From a virus, in the IMG/VR virus record IMGVR_UViG_3300042522_001545, positions 1 through 64,000 of that record: a stretch of 64,000 nt of DNA, one strand, 5' to 3'. The translations under genes and the position numbers were made by a program. Every line of letters begins with the position of its first letter. The stretch's first letter is position 1. The notes beneath the pieces were generated by a model, which was given only the letters and a program-made list of their open reading frames with translations, did no database searches and was not told the origin of the DNA. Shown one piece after another: positions 1 through 8,505 of the stretch.

Positions 1-331
1 TGGTTGAAATGGCTAACTTGGTGTGATTCAGCTTATATAGATTGGATATATAATTCTCTACCAATGTTTCTATAGTCTCGTCCTCTTTTCTACCGTACTC
101 ATTTATTTGTTTGTGTAATAAGCATCTTATATCTATTTCGCCAGTACAAAAAATCCACCAGCCATTAATATCTATTTCTTTTCGTTCAAGCAAATAAACA
201 ATATATTCATTAAGCTTATCTGTTGTCAATGAATACATGGTAACTGGACCAAGAGTACATAATCTACAGTATGGTGAAAAAGCACCAACATGAGAATCTC
301 CAATAGCACTAATATTTGAAAATATTGGCAT
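1..331 (-). CDS. SGNH/GDSL-like protein, 3' part cut by window edge
   Basis: The first 110 residues of a minus-strand protein are visible and the reading frame runs off the window edge. It has an N-terminal GDSH block (about residues 11-14), then the segment GEIDIR (about residues 66-71) after an aromatic stretch. GDSH followed by GEID[CI]R is typical of SGNH-hydrolase-like proteins found in glycan loci of phages and cyanobacteria. The ATG lies 8 bases after the stop of the glycosyltransferase 340-1656, so it is the third gene of a minus-strand operon. The substrate is unknown; an acetyl-ester hydrolase or transferase acting on a glycan is the natural guess. No strong ribosome binding site precedes the ATG. 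Confidence 0.6.
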   Translation of the reverse strand, partial: MPIFSNISAIGDSHVGAFSPYCRLCTLGPVTMYSLTTDKLNEYIVYLLERKEIDINGWWIFCTGEIDIRCLLHKQINEYGRKEDETIETLVENYISNLYKLNHTKLAIST

Positions 332-339
332 AAGACGTT

Positions 340-1656
340 TTACAGATACCCTACAATCGGTTCTGCCCATCCTTTTGATAAGCTATGAGGCCAAATCAAC
401 CAGCTTGTTGGAGTAACTTCTGTTTGAAACTCTCTCCACACCTTGCAATATCCATCTGGATCATTTTTAATACGTAGTATTTCGTCTTTATCTGCGTCCT
501 GCCTGTATATATCTCGACCTTCTTTATCTTTAAAAGCAACAGCCCAAAAATCATAATCATTTTCTGGTACTTGACCATATTGAATATCTATGCAATGCTT
601 GAATATCCTTAATAGTCTTTTATCAAAATCCTCATCGGGTAGATAGGATGTTTCTGGATCTGGTGGTGCTTGATGATCCTGTACTCTTTTTTGTATAGCT
701 CTTTTACCAAATGATAATCCACTATATTTTTCGTAATCTCTCAAAGATCTTACTGTGCCAAAACCATATTGGCCAAAATCTATATCTCTTTTTTCTCCAT
801 CCATTTCAAACAATTTTCTGTTTCGTAGATGACAGATATTATTCCTGTCTCCCCATTTTTTATCATCATCCCACTGCTTGGTTCTTCCCTTTCTGGTATA
901 TTCATGCCAACAAACAACCTTATGAGGATGGAATATATCATACCCATGAGTATATGCTCTAGCCGCAATACTAATTTCTTCACCATGAAAATAATATTGA
1001 GGATCGTGAGGAACCTCCTTACAAAATGCTCCTACGCTAAAAGCAAAATGAGCACTATAAAATCTGCCTGGAAGAGGTTTGGTTTTATCGTCCCAAGAAT
1101 CAAAAGAGGCAGGTAAAAAGAAAACTGCTCCTTCAGGAATGAATCTATCAAAATTCATTTTCCAAGGCTCTTGAACTCTGGATGCGGGATCATTGTCTGG
1201 ATCGAAGCTGGGTATATATGCTGTTATTAACGGTTTATTGTAGCCGTCTTTTTGTAAACCTTTTAGCATATCTATTAAGATTTCATCCCAGTCTTGAACG
1301 AATCTGTGGTGACTATCTAGTTGTAGAGTATATGTTTCTCCATTATATAGAGATTGAACTAAATTTCTAGCCCAGCAAACACCTTGACTATCTTTATAGT
1401 CTATGTTTATAGCTTTTATTCTTGGATCGTTTTCAAACTCTGCTAGGACATCCCATGTATCATCTGGAGAATGTTGCCAGCATATTCCAACAGTGATATT
1501 ATTTGGATTTTTTGCTTTACTAAACAAATCTCTCAAGGTTGGGAGGAGTTGAGGATCTCGATACGAAGCTATCTGAATAAAAATAGTCTCTACTTTATTA
1601 CTCTTTGTGGCTGTTTGAGTCTTGGCTTTAATTTTCTTTGCGTTCGTTCGCTTCAT
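340..1656 (-). CDS. GlcNAc-transferase family (GT60-like) glycosyltransferase
   Basis: The 438-residue product has a lysine-rich N-terminus followed by a GT-A domain of the GlcNAc_transferase type (Pfam PF11397). Hallmarks are IASYRDPQL near residue 29, then WARNL, and LQLDSHHRF near residue 111, where DSH stands in for the metal-binding DXD. FHGEEISIAARAY and WHEYTR further on also fit the family. The family was first known from eukaryotic Skp1 alpha-GlcNAc transferases and is also found in phages and bacteria. The start overlaps the end of the upstream gene by 29 bases, suggesting translational coupling. Acceptor and donor cannot be told from sequence. Confidence 0.8.
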   Translation of the reverse strand: MKRTNAKKIKAKTQTATKSNKVETIFIQIASYRDPQLLPTLRDLFSKAKNPNNITVGICWQHSPDDTWDVLAEFENDPRIKAINIDYKDSQGVCWARNLVQSLYNGETYTLQLDSHHRFVQDWDEILIDMLKGLQKDGYNKPLITAYIPSFDPDNDPASRVQEPWKMNFDRFIPEGAVFFLPASFDSWDDKTKPLPGRFYSAHFAFSVGAFCKEVPHDPQYYFHGEEISIAARAYTHGYDIFHPHKVVCWHEYTRKGRTKQWDDDKKWGDRNNICHLRNRKLFEMDGEKRDIDFGQYGFGTVRSLRDYEKYSGLSFGKRAIQKRVQDHQAPPDPETSYLPDEDFDKRLLRIFKHCIDIQYGQVPENDYDFWAVAFKDKEGRDIYRQDADKDEILRIKNDPDGYCKVWREFQTEVTPTSWLIWPHSLSKGWAEPIVGYL

Positions 1657-3289
1657 AAAAATGAACCCTATTATGTGTTATTGGACTAGCTAATAATATC
1701 GCTGGTTTAACTTTATTGTTAATTGTTAGAGTATATATGTGACTCATCCACGTTTGTTCAAAAGGATTTGACCATGTAGTATCTAAGAATAGTTTTTGGT
1801 TGCCTTCCTGATCTATTATATGGGGCCAATTTGAATAGTAAATCTCACCTTCTGCATAAGGTATGCCATTATAAGATTTTATGCAGGAGAACTTCGTTGG
1901 GGGTTTTTTCTTTGCGTCTCCAAAATATTTTACTCGTAATTCTGAAGGAACATTATGCCAACTCCACTGTTCTCCGTTATGTCCATAAAATTCGCTAAAG
2001 CTAAATTTCAAAAAATCATACTCTTCATTGTCCATTATACGAATAAGACTACTTAATAAATTAGGTGTCGATTTTTTAAAACCAAAATTACAATTAGATA
2101 TAGAATAATCTAACAACATATCGTCCTCAAAAAAGATCATGTATTTAGAACCAAGGTCTGCGAAATGTTCAGCAGCAAATTGTCTAGCTCGACAAACTCC
2201 TAAATTTCCTTTTTTAATCTGCTCTGAAAATCCGTATTTTTCGCAAATGGCATCATACTTACTGAAGAGATCTTCTTTTGTGCTATTGTTTATTAGAATC
2301 TTTTTTGTTTGAGTAATAAATGAGTTATCATGTAGTTCAAAACTATCCAAGACCATTTGTAATTGTTCTGGAGAATTAAAAGCATTAATGTATAATACTG
2401 TTTCGTTATTTGAATGCTTTTTTCTAGGATTGTTTTTTGCTATTTCTTCTATAACTGTTTGATTATTTTTTACTTTTTCAAAAAATGTTGACAATAAACC
2501 ATCATGATTAATTGTTTCATGTTGATACATTTCTGGTTGCAAATATGTCATTAGGGTAAATATGCTTTCTTCAGTACCCATGAGACCGTTATTGAGAGAA
2601 TCATTCAATAGACTATAATACAGATTATTAGCTTCAGATATATAATCAATGTGTCCACCAAAAAATCCTCCTCTAGCAACCCTATTAACCTCTTCTGATT
2701 TAGCGTATTCTCTCATTTTTCTTATGTCGAATCCATGGATTTCTGATTCTGTTTCATAAGGAAAACACACAAAGAGGAATTTTTTAGTGATATCTTGTAT
2801 TTTTTCTATTACTTTGTCGTGGCTAAAGTATCCTGGGTGAACAGTATTGGATATTCCACCATCAAGCCAATACATGTACTCACTACTAAATGGATTAAAT
2901 ACTTTTGCATTGTGCAATAGGAACATCTTGCTCATTACCATGGGGTTGTATAATGGCAATTTCGCTTGAGTGCTATCTCTTAACCAGCCAGCTTGAGATA
3001 ACCAGTCTTCATTTGTCCTTATTTTTTCCACTTGATTGCGAAAAGGGAAAAAATTATTATCAAAATCCTTAGCAGAATGATGATAAACAGCTGTGTTGTC
3101 TCTGCTTCTGTATTTCCATACTATATCTTCGTGTTCTTTATCTATAAAAACTATAGTAGGAATATCTTTAATATTATTTAGCAGAACAGAGAAGTTGTTT
3201 CTGTAGCGATCAAAAGACCTGCTCCATCCGTCGCCTAGCGAACCTCTGCCCAAATCCCATATTCCTGTAACGATGGTAGATTTGAGCAT
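1628..3289 (-). CDS. Two-domain glycosyltransferase (HtrL/YibB-like plus GT2-like)
   Basis: The 553-residue product appears to be two fused glycosyltransferase domains. Residues 1-290 resemble the HtrL/YibB (WlaTC) family: STIVTGIWDLGRG at the start, a conserved Tyr/Trp-rich core, and MYWLDGGIS near residue 138 as the metal-binding region. Residues 300-553 look like a GT2-type domain, with VLYINAFNSPEQL, then GNLGVCRAR and FFEDDMLLDY near residue 390. It is the first gene of the minus-strand operon and is preceded by a sigma-70-like promoter (3322-3350). The fusion suggests two consecutive transfers by one polypeptide; this is inferred. Confidence 0.65.
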   Translation of the reverse strand: MLKSTIVTGIWDLGRGSLGDGWSRSFDRYRNNFSVLLNNIKDIPTIVFIDKEHEDIVWKYRSRDNTAVYHHSAKDFDNNFFPFRNQVEKIRTNEDWLSQAGWLRDSTQAKLPLYNPMVMSKMFLLHNAKVFNPFSSEYMYWLDGGISNTVHPGYFSHDKVIEKIQDITKKFLFVCFPYETESEIHGFDIRKMREYAKSEEVNRVARGGFFGGHIDYISEANNLYYSLLNDSLNNGLMGTEESIFTLMTYLQPEMYQHETINHDGLLSTFFEKVKNNQTVIEEIAKNNPRKKHSNNETVLYINAFNSPEQLQMVLDSFELHDNSFITQTKKILINNSTKEDLFSKYDAICEKYGFSEQIKKGNLGVCRARQFAAEHFADLGSKYMIFFEDDMLLDYSISNCNFGFKKSTPNLLSSLIRIMDNEEYDFLKFSFSEFYGHNGEQWSWHNVPSELRVKYFGDAKKKPPTKFSCIKSYNGIPYAEGEIYYSNWPHIIDQEGNQKLFLDTTWSNPFEQTWMSHIYTLTINNKVKPAILLASPITHNRVHFYEANERKEN

Positions 3290-3321
3290 GGATGATAGAG
3301 GGTATTGTATCTAAAGAGTAT

Positions 3322-3350
3322 ATTATATCCACCGACCTGCATAATAGTAA
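3322..3350 (-). promoter_or_regulatory. Sigma-70-like promoter, minus strand
   Basis: On the minus strand TTACTA (3350-3345) and TATAAT (3327-3322) are separated by exactly 17 bases. The predicted start is about 25 bases before the ATG of the two-domain glycosyltransferase at 3289. The -10 is perfect; the -35 matches 4 of 6. Confidence 0.5.
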
Positions 3351-3396
3351 TTCTCTTCTCTCGTTGGGTCAAGATAAAAAAATCCTAAAGAGTCTA

Positions 3397-3424
3397 TTGA
3401 CATCAAACTTTTTTGAGCTACTAT
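3397..3424 (+). promoter_or_regulatory. Sigma-70-like promoter, plus strand
   Basis: A perfect TTGACA (3397-3402) is followed after 16 bases by TACTAT (3419-3424), in the 166-base divergent gap between the minus-strand operon and the first plus-strand gene (ATG 3456). It would drive the first glycan island. It lacks the GGTGTAT box seen in the virion region. Confidence 0.5.
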
Positions 3425-3455
3425 ACAAAAGATACTTTTGGCGACTATAATTTCA

Positions 3456-3650
3456 ATGAAACCAAACAACGAATTTCCAGAAAAAGACCGAAAACTCGAT
3501 AGAAGAGATAAAATCAAAAAGAAGCGTAACAAACAACGTTACGATGATGGTGATTTTTCTCCTAAAGATATAAATAAACAGGTTAAAAAACACAAAGAAG
3601 ATCTCCAAGACGAAGAATGGGAAGACTGGGATAGATACTACAATCATTAA
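3456..3650 (+). CDS. Small highly charged protein
   Basis: A 64-residue protein made almost entirely of Lys, Arg, Asp and Glu, with no hydrophobic core (MKPNNEFPEKDRK start; acidic DEEWEDWDRYY end). It is the first plus-strand gene after a sigma-70-like promoter. The ATG at 3456 is preferred over an in-frame TTG 18 bases upstream, though neither has a clear ribosome binding site. I do not recognise a family; the composition fits a disordered or nucleic-acid-associated protein. Confidence 0.55.
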   Translation: MKPNNEFPEKDRKLDRRDKIKKKRNKQRYDDGDFSPKDINKQVKKHKEDLQDEEWEDWDRYYNH

Positions 3651-3655
3651 TTAAT

Positions 3656-3907
3656 ATGAAATACTTAGAAGAATTATTAATTGGTGATTGCTATCAGCAC
3701 AATGGATGCCAATATGTAGTCACCACAGACTACAAGAAAAATGGCTCTCGTTTATGTGTTTCTCTTATTGATGGAACAACAAAATGGATGTTGCCTGATC
3801 TTATAATAGAACAAATTGATCTTTTTACAGTAGATAAAGATTCAAATATTGTTGCCATTAAAGAAAGGAAGAAGGATGTTCCTAATCAGACTACAGATCT
3901 TCATTAA
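3656..3907 (+). CDS. Conserved-type phage hypothetical protein, 83 aa
   Basis: A small acidic-to-neutral protein opening MKYLEELLIGDCY, with alternating hydrophobic residues that suggest a small beta barrel (QYVVTTDYK, SRLCVSLIDG, TKWMLPDLIIEQI). It begins 5 bases after the preceding stop and overlaps the next gene by 32 bases. I recognise no family. Confidence 0.6.
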   Translation: MKYLEELLIGDCYQHNGCQYVVTTDYKKNGSRLCVSLIDGTTKWMLPDLIIEQIDLFTVDKDSNIVAIKERKKDVPNQTTDLH

Positions 3908-4127
3908 GTCCTTATGGTTTCATATTTATGGAGGATTCCCAAAGTCCACACAAAAAGAAATACTAGACAGATACCACGTATGTGAAACATGTGAAGAATT
4001 CAATGCAAACAAAGAACAGTGCAATGTATGTGGATGTTATTTGAGTAAGAAGAAGAAATTCTTAAATAAACTAGCATGGGCTGATCAAGAATGCCCTATT
4101 GGCAAATGGCCAAAAATTCAAAGGTGA
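3876..4127 (+). CDS. Cys-rich putative metal-binding protein
   Basis: An 83-residue protein with a basic amphipathic N-terminus followed by CETCEEF, CNVCGCYLSKK and a final CPIGKW. That makes six cysteines in a spacing typical of small phage/bacterial zinc-binding proteins (DUF6171-like 'C..C..CGC..K..CP.GKW'). The ATG at 3876 is chosen because AAAGGAAG lies just upstream; a longer in-frame start at 3849 has no such site. Function is unknown; the protein often appears as a stand-alone gene next to glycan genes. Confidence 0.65.
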   Translation: MFLIRLQIFIKSLWFHIYGGFPKSTQKEILDRYHVCETCEEFNANKEQCNVCGCYLSKKKKFLNKLAWADQECPIGKWPKIQR

Positions 4128-4131
4128 TCAA

Positions 4132-4713
4132 ATGTCAATAAAAATAAATAAACTATTACCCAACTACAGATTTTCTAATCAAAATCTTTTTGAATCTATC
4201 AGAGAAAGAGTAAGTTCCGGCAATAATGGATCTACGGTATTTGTTCCTCATGTGTGTAATAATATAGATCTATTCGGTGCTGGATTTGCCGCTCAGTTAG
4301 CTGAAAAATATCCTTCAGTTAAACAAGACTATCACTTGCTAGGCAAGCACTTTTTGCGTAACAATTTTGGATATAGCCAAATACTAAAAGTCTATGAAGA
4401 CAATAAATTTAAGCATAAACTATTTTTTGTTAATATGATAGCTCAAAATGGAGTTAAAGGGACTAACAATATCAGACCTTTAAACTATTTGGCATTAGTT
4501 AAGTCAATGAATACTTTATCTCAATATATTAAATCTAATACGGGATTCTCTAATAAAAGCGAAAAGATAGAAATACATTGTCCTAAATTTGGTAGCGGAC
4601 TAGCTGGTGGTAATTGGCAGTTCGTTTCTGATTTAATTGATGATATTTGGGGACAGTTTGATGTTATTGTGTATAACTATCCTCCTAAAACAAATAATAA
4701 GTTAAATGACTAA
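4132..4713 (+). CDS. Macro domain protein (ADP-ribose-binding/hydrolase-like)
   Basis: The 193-residue protein is a single macro domain. VFVPHVCNNIDLFGAGFA near residue 36 is the ADP-ribose-binding loop, followed by MIAQNGV and, near residue 150, PKFGSGLAGGNW, the second conserved loop. Family members bind or hydrolyse ADP-ribose derivatives (ADP-ribose-1''-phosphate, O-acetyl-ADP-ribose or ADP-ribosylated targets). AAGGTG 6 bases before ATG 4132 fixes the start. It sits at the entrance to the glycan island but has no obvious link to sugars. A role in NAD/ADP-ribose recycling or in countering ADP-ribosylation-based defence is inferred. Confidence 0.8.
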   Translation: MSIKINKLLPNYRFSNQNLFESIRERVSSGNNGSTVFVPHVCNNIDLFGAGFAAQLAEKYPSVKQDYHLLGKHFLRNNFGYSQILKVYEDNKFKHKLFFVNMIAQNGVKGTNNIRPLNYLALVKSMNTLSQYIKSNTGFSNKSEKIEIHCPKFGSGLAGGNWQFVSDLIDDIWGQFDVIVYNYPPKTNNKLND

Positions 4714-5362
4714 TAAATGTATTGCTTTTAGCTTATGGGGAAATAATCCAAAATATAATGTTGGAGCTATTAAAAATGCAAAACTAGCTTCAATAATATA
4801 TCCAGAATGGAAATGTGTATTCTTCATAAGCGACTCATCTGTTCCAGAACAAACAAAAATAGAACTAGAACAATTTGATCATGTGATTGTAAAAACAATG
4901 AATGGATCAGATTCGTGGTCCAATCTGTTCTGGAGATTTCAAACTTGTTTTGATCCCGAATTTGATGTTTGTGTATTCAGAGATACTGATAGTCGTCTTA
5001 GTATGAGAGAAAAATATGCTGTTGACTATTGGCTAAAGCAAAATAAAACCATTCACATAATGAGGGATCATCCTCATCACGGATATCCCATTTTGGGAGG
5101 AATGTGGGGATACAAAAAAAACGATACATATAACATAGAAGAACTTCTTAAAAATTATGTCAGCAAAGATAAATATGGAACTGATTATGAATTTTTAGGC
5201 AACACTCTATATCCACTCATACAAAACGATAAAGTTGTTCATGATGAGTTTTTTGACAAAAAACCTTTTCCTACTATGAGACAAGGTACTGAATTTGTCG
5301 GAGACGTTTACGACGAGAATGATATAAGACATCCAGAATTCTATAAATTTATACCCTTATGA
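4706..5362 (+). CDS. GT-A-like glycosyltransferase
   Basis: A 218-residue protein with a GT-A layout. FSLWGNNPKYNVGAIKNA at the N-terminus is typical of a phage/bacterial glycosyltransferase family, FRDTDSRLS near residue 91 is the DXD-type metal site, and HIMRDHPHHGYPILGGMWG follows. It overlaps the preceding macro domain gene by 8 bases and the UDP-galactopyranose mutase by 4, so it is translated with them. A galactofuranosyl or similar transferase is suggested by the neighbouring mutase only. Confidence 0.65.
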   Translation: MTNKCIAFSLWGNNPKYNVGAIKNAKLASIIYPEWKCVFFISDSSVPEQTKIELEQFDHVIVKTMNGSDSWSNLFWRFQTCFDPEFDVCVFRDTDSRLSMREKYAVDYWLKQNKTIHIMRDHPHHGYPILGGMWGYKKNDTYNIEELLKNYVSKDKYGTDYEFLGNTLYPLIQNDKVVHDEFFDKKPFPTMRQGTEFVGDVYDENDIRHPEFYKFIPL

Positions 5363-6459
5363 AATTTGATTTTTTAATTATTGGAGCTGGCATATATGGT
5401 TCAGTATGTGCTAGAGAACTAAGTGACGCAGGATACTCTTGTCTGGTGATAGACAAACGAGATCACATAGGAGGGAACTGCTATACCTATAAACAAAATA
5501 ATATAGATGTCCATAAATATGGCGCACATATCTTTCATACCTCTAATAAAAAAATATGGGATTATGTAAATAGATTTATTGAATTCAACAACTACAAACA
5601 TCATGTGGTAGCTAATTACAATAATGAAATCTACTCTTTGCCCTTCAATATGTGGACTTTTAACAAGTTTTGGGGTGCCACAACTCCAGAACAAGCTAGA
5701 TCAATCATAGATAGTCAAAAATTTATCGGAAATCCTTCAAATCTAGAAGAACAAGCGTTGTCTATGGTTGGTTTCGATATATACGAAAAATTAATAAAAG
5801 GGTACACTATTAAGCAGTGGATGACAGAACCTAAGAATCTGCCATCAGATATTATAACTAGACTACCTTTAAGATTTACATACGATAACAACTATTTTCA
5901 TGATACATATCAAGGCATTCCTAAAAATGGTTATACAGAATTATTTGAAAAATTATTAGATGGATCTACTGTAGAACTAAATGTCGATTACTTTGACAGA
6001 AGAAACTATTACGACAATATCTCAAAATACATAATATATACAGGATCAGTAGATAAGTTCTATAATTTAGAATTCGGTATGCTAGACTATCGACCTCTTT
6101 ATTTTGAACATAAAATATTAGAAACAAATAATTATCAAGGTCATAGTGTTATTAACTATACTGATCAAAATATACCATATACTAGAATTATTGAACACAA
6201 ACACTTTAATCTTACTGCAAATAATAACGAAAGTAATACTATTATTAGCAAAGAGTATCCTATAAAATGGACAGGGTCAGAAGAGCCGATATACCCAGTT
6301 AATAACAAAGAGAATAACGAAAAATATAGTAAATACATAAAACTAAACCAAACAAATAACAGAGTGTTCTTTGGAGGAAGACTAGCAGAGTATAGATACT
6401 ATGATATGCATCAAGTTATAGGTTCAGCATTATCTAGAATAAAAGAGATCATAAGATGA
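5359..6459 (+). CDS. glf: UDP-galactopyranose mutase
   Basis: A 366-residue flavoenzyme interconverting UDP-galactopyranose and UDP-galactofuranose. The FAD-binding dinucleotide fold opens the protein (FLIIGAGIYGSVCARELS, residues 5-22, with IDKRDHIGGN following). YGAHIFHTS near residue 54 and the GYTIKQWMTEP segment near residue 154 are signature blocks. The C-terminal FGGRLAEYRYYDMHQVIGSA closes the FAD site. Length is normal for the family (about 365-390). It provides a Galf donor, which mammals lack and which is common in bacterial O-antigens. It overlaps both neighbours by 4 bases. Confidence 0.95.
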   Translation: MKFDFLIIGAGIYGSVCARELSDAGYSCLVIDKRDHIGGNCYTYKQNNIDVHKYGAHIFHTSNKKIWDYVNRFIEFNNYKHHVVANYNNEIYSLPFNMWTFNKFWGATTPEQARSIIDSQKFIGNPSNLEEQALSMVGFDIYEKLIKGYTIKQWMTEPKNLPSDIITRLPLRFTYDNNYFHDTYQGIPKNGYTELFEKLLDGSTVELNVDYFDRRNYYDNISKYIIYTGSVDKFYNLEFGMLDYRPLYFEHKILETNNYQGHSVINYTDQNIPYTRIIEHKHFNLTANNNESNTIISKEYPIKWTGSEEPIYPVNNKENNEKYSKYIKLNQTNNRVFFGGRLAEYRYYDMHQVIGSALSRIKEIIR

Positions 6460-7217
6460 AACACGTTATTATAACCCAAGCAAGAAATTTGTCAATTAGA
6501 CTAGAAAATTGGATAGCATATCATGCTAGTCAAGGTATTAATTGTTTAATATTTTTTGATGATTTTTCTGTTGACTCTTCCAAAAAAAGAATAATAGAGA
6601 TATGTAATAAATACGGCATCGATTTAGAGCTACTTGCTACAGACGGTAAAGGACAAATGTTCGACACGACAGATTCTGAGCTATATGGTCACAGTGTTAG
6701 CTGTAACTACAGAATAGTTCGCTCTCTATCTAGGGGCTTAGACATAGCAAATATAAAATATGGACAATGTATATGTTATTTAATAGACGTAGACGAGTAT
6801 GTGGTATCTGATATGGATTCTAATATCTCAGATATTGTAGAAAATATGATGGAAACAAAAAAAATCGACAGAATCTATTGCCACTCTTTTGATGTTGACA
6901 ATAAGTATACGCTTTCAAACTGGATCACAAATCAACCAGCTTCATGTTCAAGATGGGACTATGAATCCAGAAATCAAACAAAATTTAAAAACCGAGGCAA
7001 GAGTATATGCAAGTCAGATTATGCAAAAACTCCTCTAATACAGCACGGAGGGGTTGTTCATGATCTGGGGTATGTCGTAGACGAATCAGAACATGCTCAT
7101 GACTACTCAGTGCTTAGAATGCATCATTTTAGAATACCTCCATTGATTGATTCAGAGAAACAAATAACCTTTATAGAAGACAAAACTTTGTATAACAAAA
7201 CTATCGGAATGTCATGA
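6456..7217 (+). CDS. GT92/GT2_4-type glycosyltransferase
   Basis: A 253-residue protein of the PF13704/GT92 type. It opens VIITQARNLSIRLENWIAYH, the 'RNE..yl.eWiaYH' signature, then IFFDDFSVDSS and the DXD-like YLIDVDEYVV near residue 110. A late HHFRIPP block is also usual for the family. No membrane segment is seen, so it would act in the cytoplasm. It overlaps both neighbours by 4 bases. Confidence 0.75.
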   Translation: MKHVIITQARNLSIRLENWIAYHASQGINCLIFFDDFSVDSSKKRIIEICNKYGIDLELLATDGKGQMFDTTDSELYGHSVSCNYRIVRSLSRGLDIANIKYGQCICYLIDVDEYVVSDMDSNISDIVENMMETKKIDRIYCHSFDVDNKYTLSNWITNQPASCSRWDYESRNQTKFKNRGKSICKSDYAKTPLIQHGGVVHDLGYVVDESEHAHDYSVLRMHHFRIPPLIDSEKQITFIEDKTLYNKTIGMS

Positions 7218-7852
7218 AAAATATACTATACTGTATCATACATACTCAACACCAAAATAATAGAATCAAGAACATTACCAATACATGGGGCAAAAATAAT
7301 TCAGTTATTTTTTATTCAGATCACGACGACTCGTCAAATAATTGCTATAAAGTTTGTGAACGGTCTGATTATTCGTCTGGGCAACTTAAACAAATCAATG
7401 TATTTAATCTATTATTAAATCAATTCAATAACTATGAATGGTATTTTTTTTGTGATAATGATACTTTTGTGAATACTACAAATTTAGACAATTACGTCAT
7501 CAATGCTGAACACAACCACATTCATGGAGAAATCATAAATACTTGGCCCCAAGATACTACTTTGTACTATCCGTCAGGGGGCGCAGGGTATTTGATGCAT
7601 AACAGTATTCTACAAAACATGATTAATATATCCTATAACAATACCCAATATGGTGATGTTTCTATTGGAATTAATTTTAGAAATAAAAAGATACCTCTTA
7701 AACATAATAATCTCTTTAAGGGTCAATTACCTGAGTTTTATGGACTAACTTATGACAGAATAAGTGAATATATGACATTTCATTATGTCACAAGCTATGA
7801 TACTATGGAAAAACTATATTTAAATTCTAAAAATCAAAAAGACTTAATATAA
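7214..7852 (+). CDS. Fringe-like (GT31-type) glycosyltransferase
   Basis: A 212-residue protein resembling eukaryotic Fringe/beta-1,3-galactosyltransferases. It has RIKNITNTWGK near residue 18 (the 'R...+..TW' block), WYFFCDNDTFVN near residue 76 (DND as the DXD motif), PSGGAGYLMH near residue 116 and GDVSIGI near residue 142 (the catalytic D region). It is shorter than eukaryotic forms because there is no transmembrane stem. GT31 in a phage is unusual; the sequence supports the fold and metal site but not the acceptor. Confidence 0.75.
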   Translation: MKNILYCIIHTQHQNNRIKNITNTWGKNNSVIFYSDHDDSSNNCYKVCERSDYSSGQLKQINVFNLLLNQFNNYEWYFFCDNDTFVNTTNLDNYVINAEHNHIHGEIINTWPQDTTLYYPSGGAGYLMHNSILQNMINISYNNTQYGDVSIGINFRNKKIPLKHNNLFKGQLPEFYGLTYDRISEYMTFHYVTSYDTMEKLYLNSKNQKDLI

Positions 7853-8505
7853 TGTATATATATCATCATCTTGGGCTTGGGGACCATATATCTTGTCATG
7901 GAATAGTTCGACATTACTGCGAACAGAACGATAAGGTTTCTTTATTTGTTAAACCACACAATAAAGACAATGTTCAATATATGTATAACGATATAACTAA
8001 TTTAGAATTAATAGTTGGTGATGACGAGTATGTTCAAAATTTTATACAAAAGAATCGACTAAAAGACGTTTTATACATTGGATTCCAGCTTCATGCAAGA
8101 GAAAATTTTATTGCTCAATTTTATAAAATGGCAAGTGTTCCTATTGAATATGAGTATCAAAAATTTTATATCAACAGAAATTTAGCTAACGAAAAAAAAT
8201 TGTTTGATTCTTTGAACATCAAAGAGAATGAATATATATTCGTTCATGATCATAGTATAGCCAAGTCCCCATATATTATCCATCATGATCTTCCTTTAAT
8301 CGCACCAACTCACGGTAAGTTTTTTGACTGGATCTATACTATTCTTAATGCAAAAGAGATTCATTGCATAGACTCTTCTTTCATCTGTTTGGTAGACTTA
8401 TTGGATACTAAAGACACTCCCATATTCCATCATAGATATATTAAAAAATATCCTAGTCACATAAATCTAATGTCTAAACCTCACAAATTCTGGAATACAA
8501 TATAA
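7852..8505 (+). CDS. GT-B-like putative glycosyltransferase
   Basis: A 217-residue protein opening YHHLGLGDHISCHGIVRHY, the signature of a small family of GT9-like putative glycosyltransferases found in phage and bacterial glycan loci. A second block, PLIAPTHGKFFDWIYTILNA, precedes EIHCIDSSF, which resembles the nucleotide-sugar binding C-terminal half of heptosyltransferase-like enzymes. It is only about two thirds of the usual GT-B length, so the assignment to a fold is tentative. It starts at the preceding stop and ends at the next start. Confidence 0.6.
   Translation: MYIYHHLGLGDHISCHGIVRHYCEQNDKVSLFVKPHNKDNVQYMYNDITNLELIVGDDEYVQNFIQKNRLKDVLYIGFQLHARENFIAQFYKMASVPIEYEYQKFYINRNLANEKKLFDSLNIKENEYIFVHDHSIAKSPYIIHHDLPLIAPTHGKFFDWIYTILNAKEIHCIDSSFICLVDLLDTKDTPIFHHRYIKKYPSHINLMSKPHKFWNTI

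Noticed and set aside
711-1370. Plus-strand open frames inside the GT60-like gene
   Set aside because: Antisense shadows of a clear minus-strand enzyme; low-complexity, no motifs.
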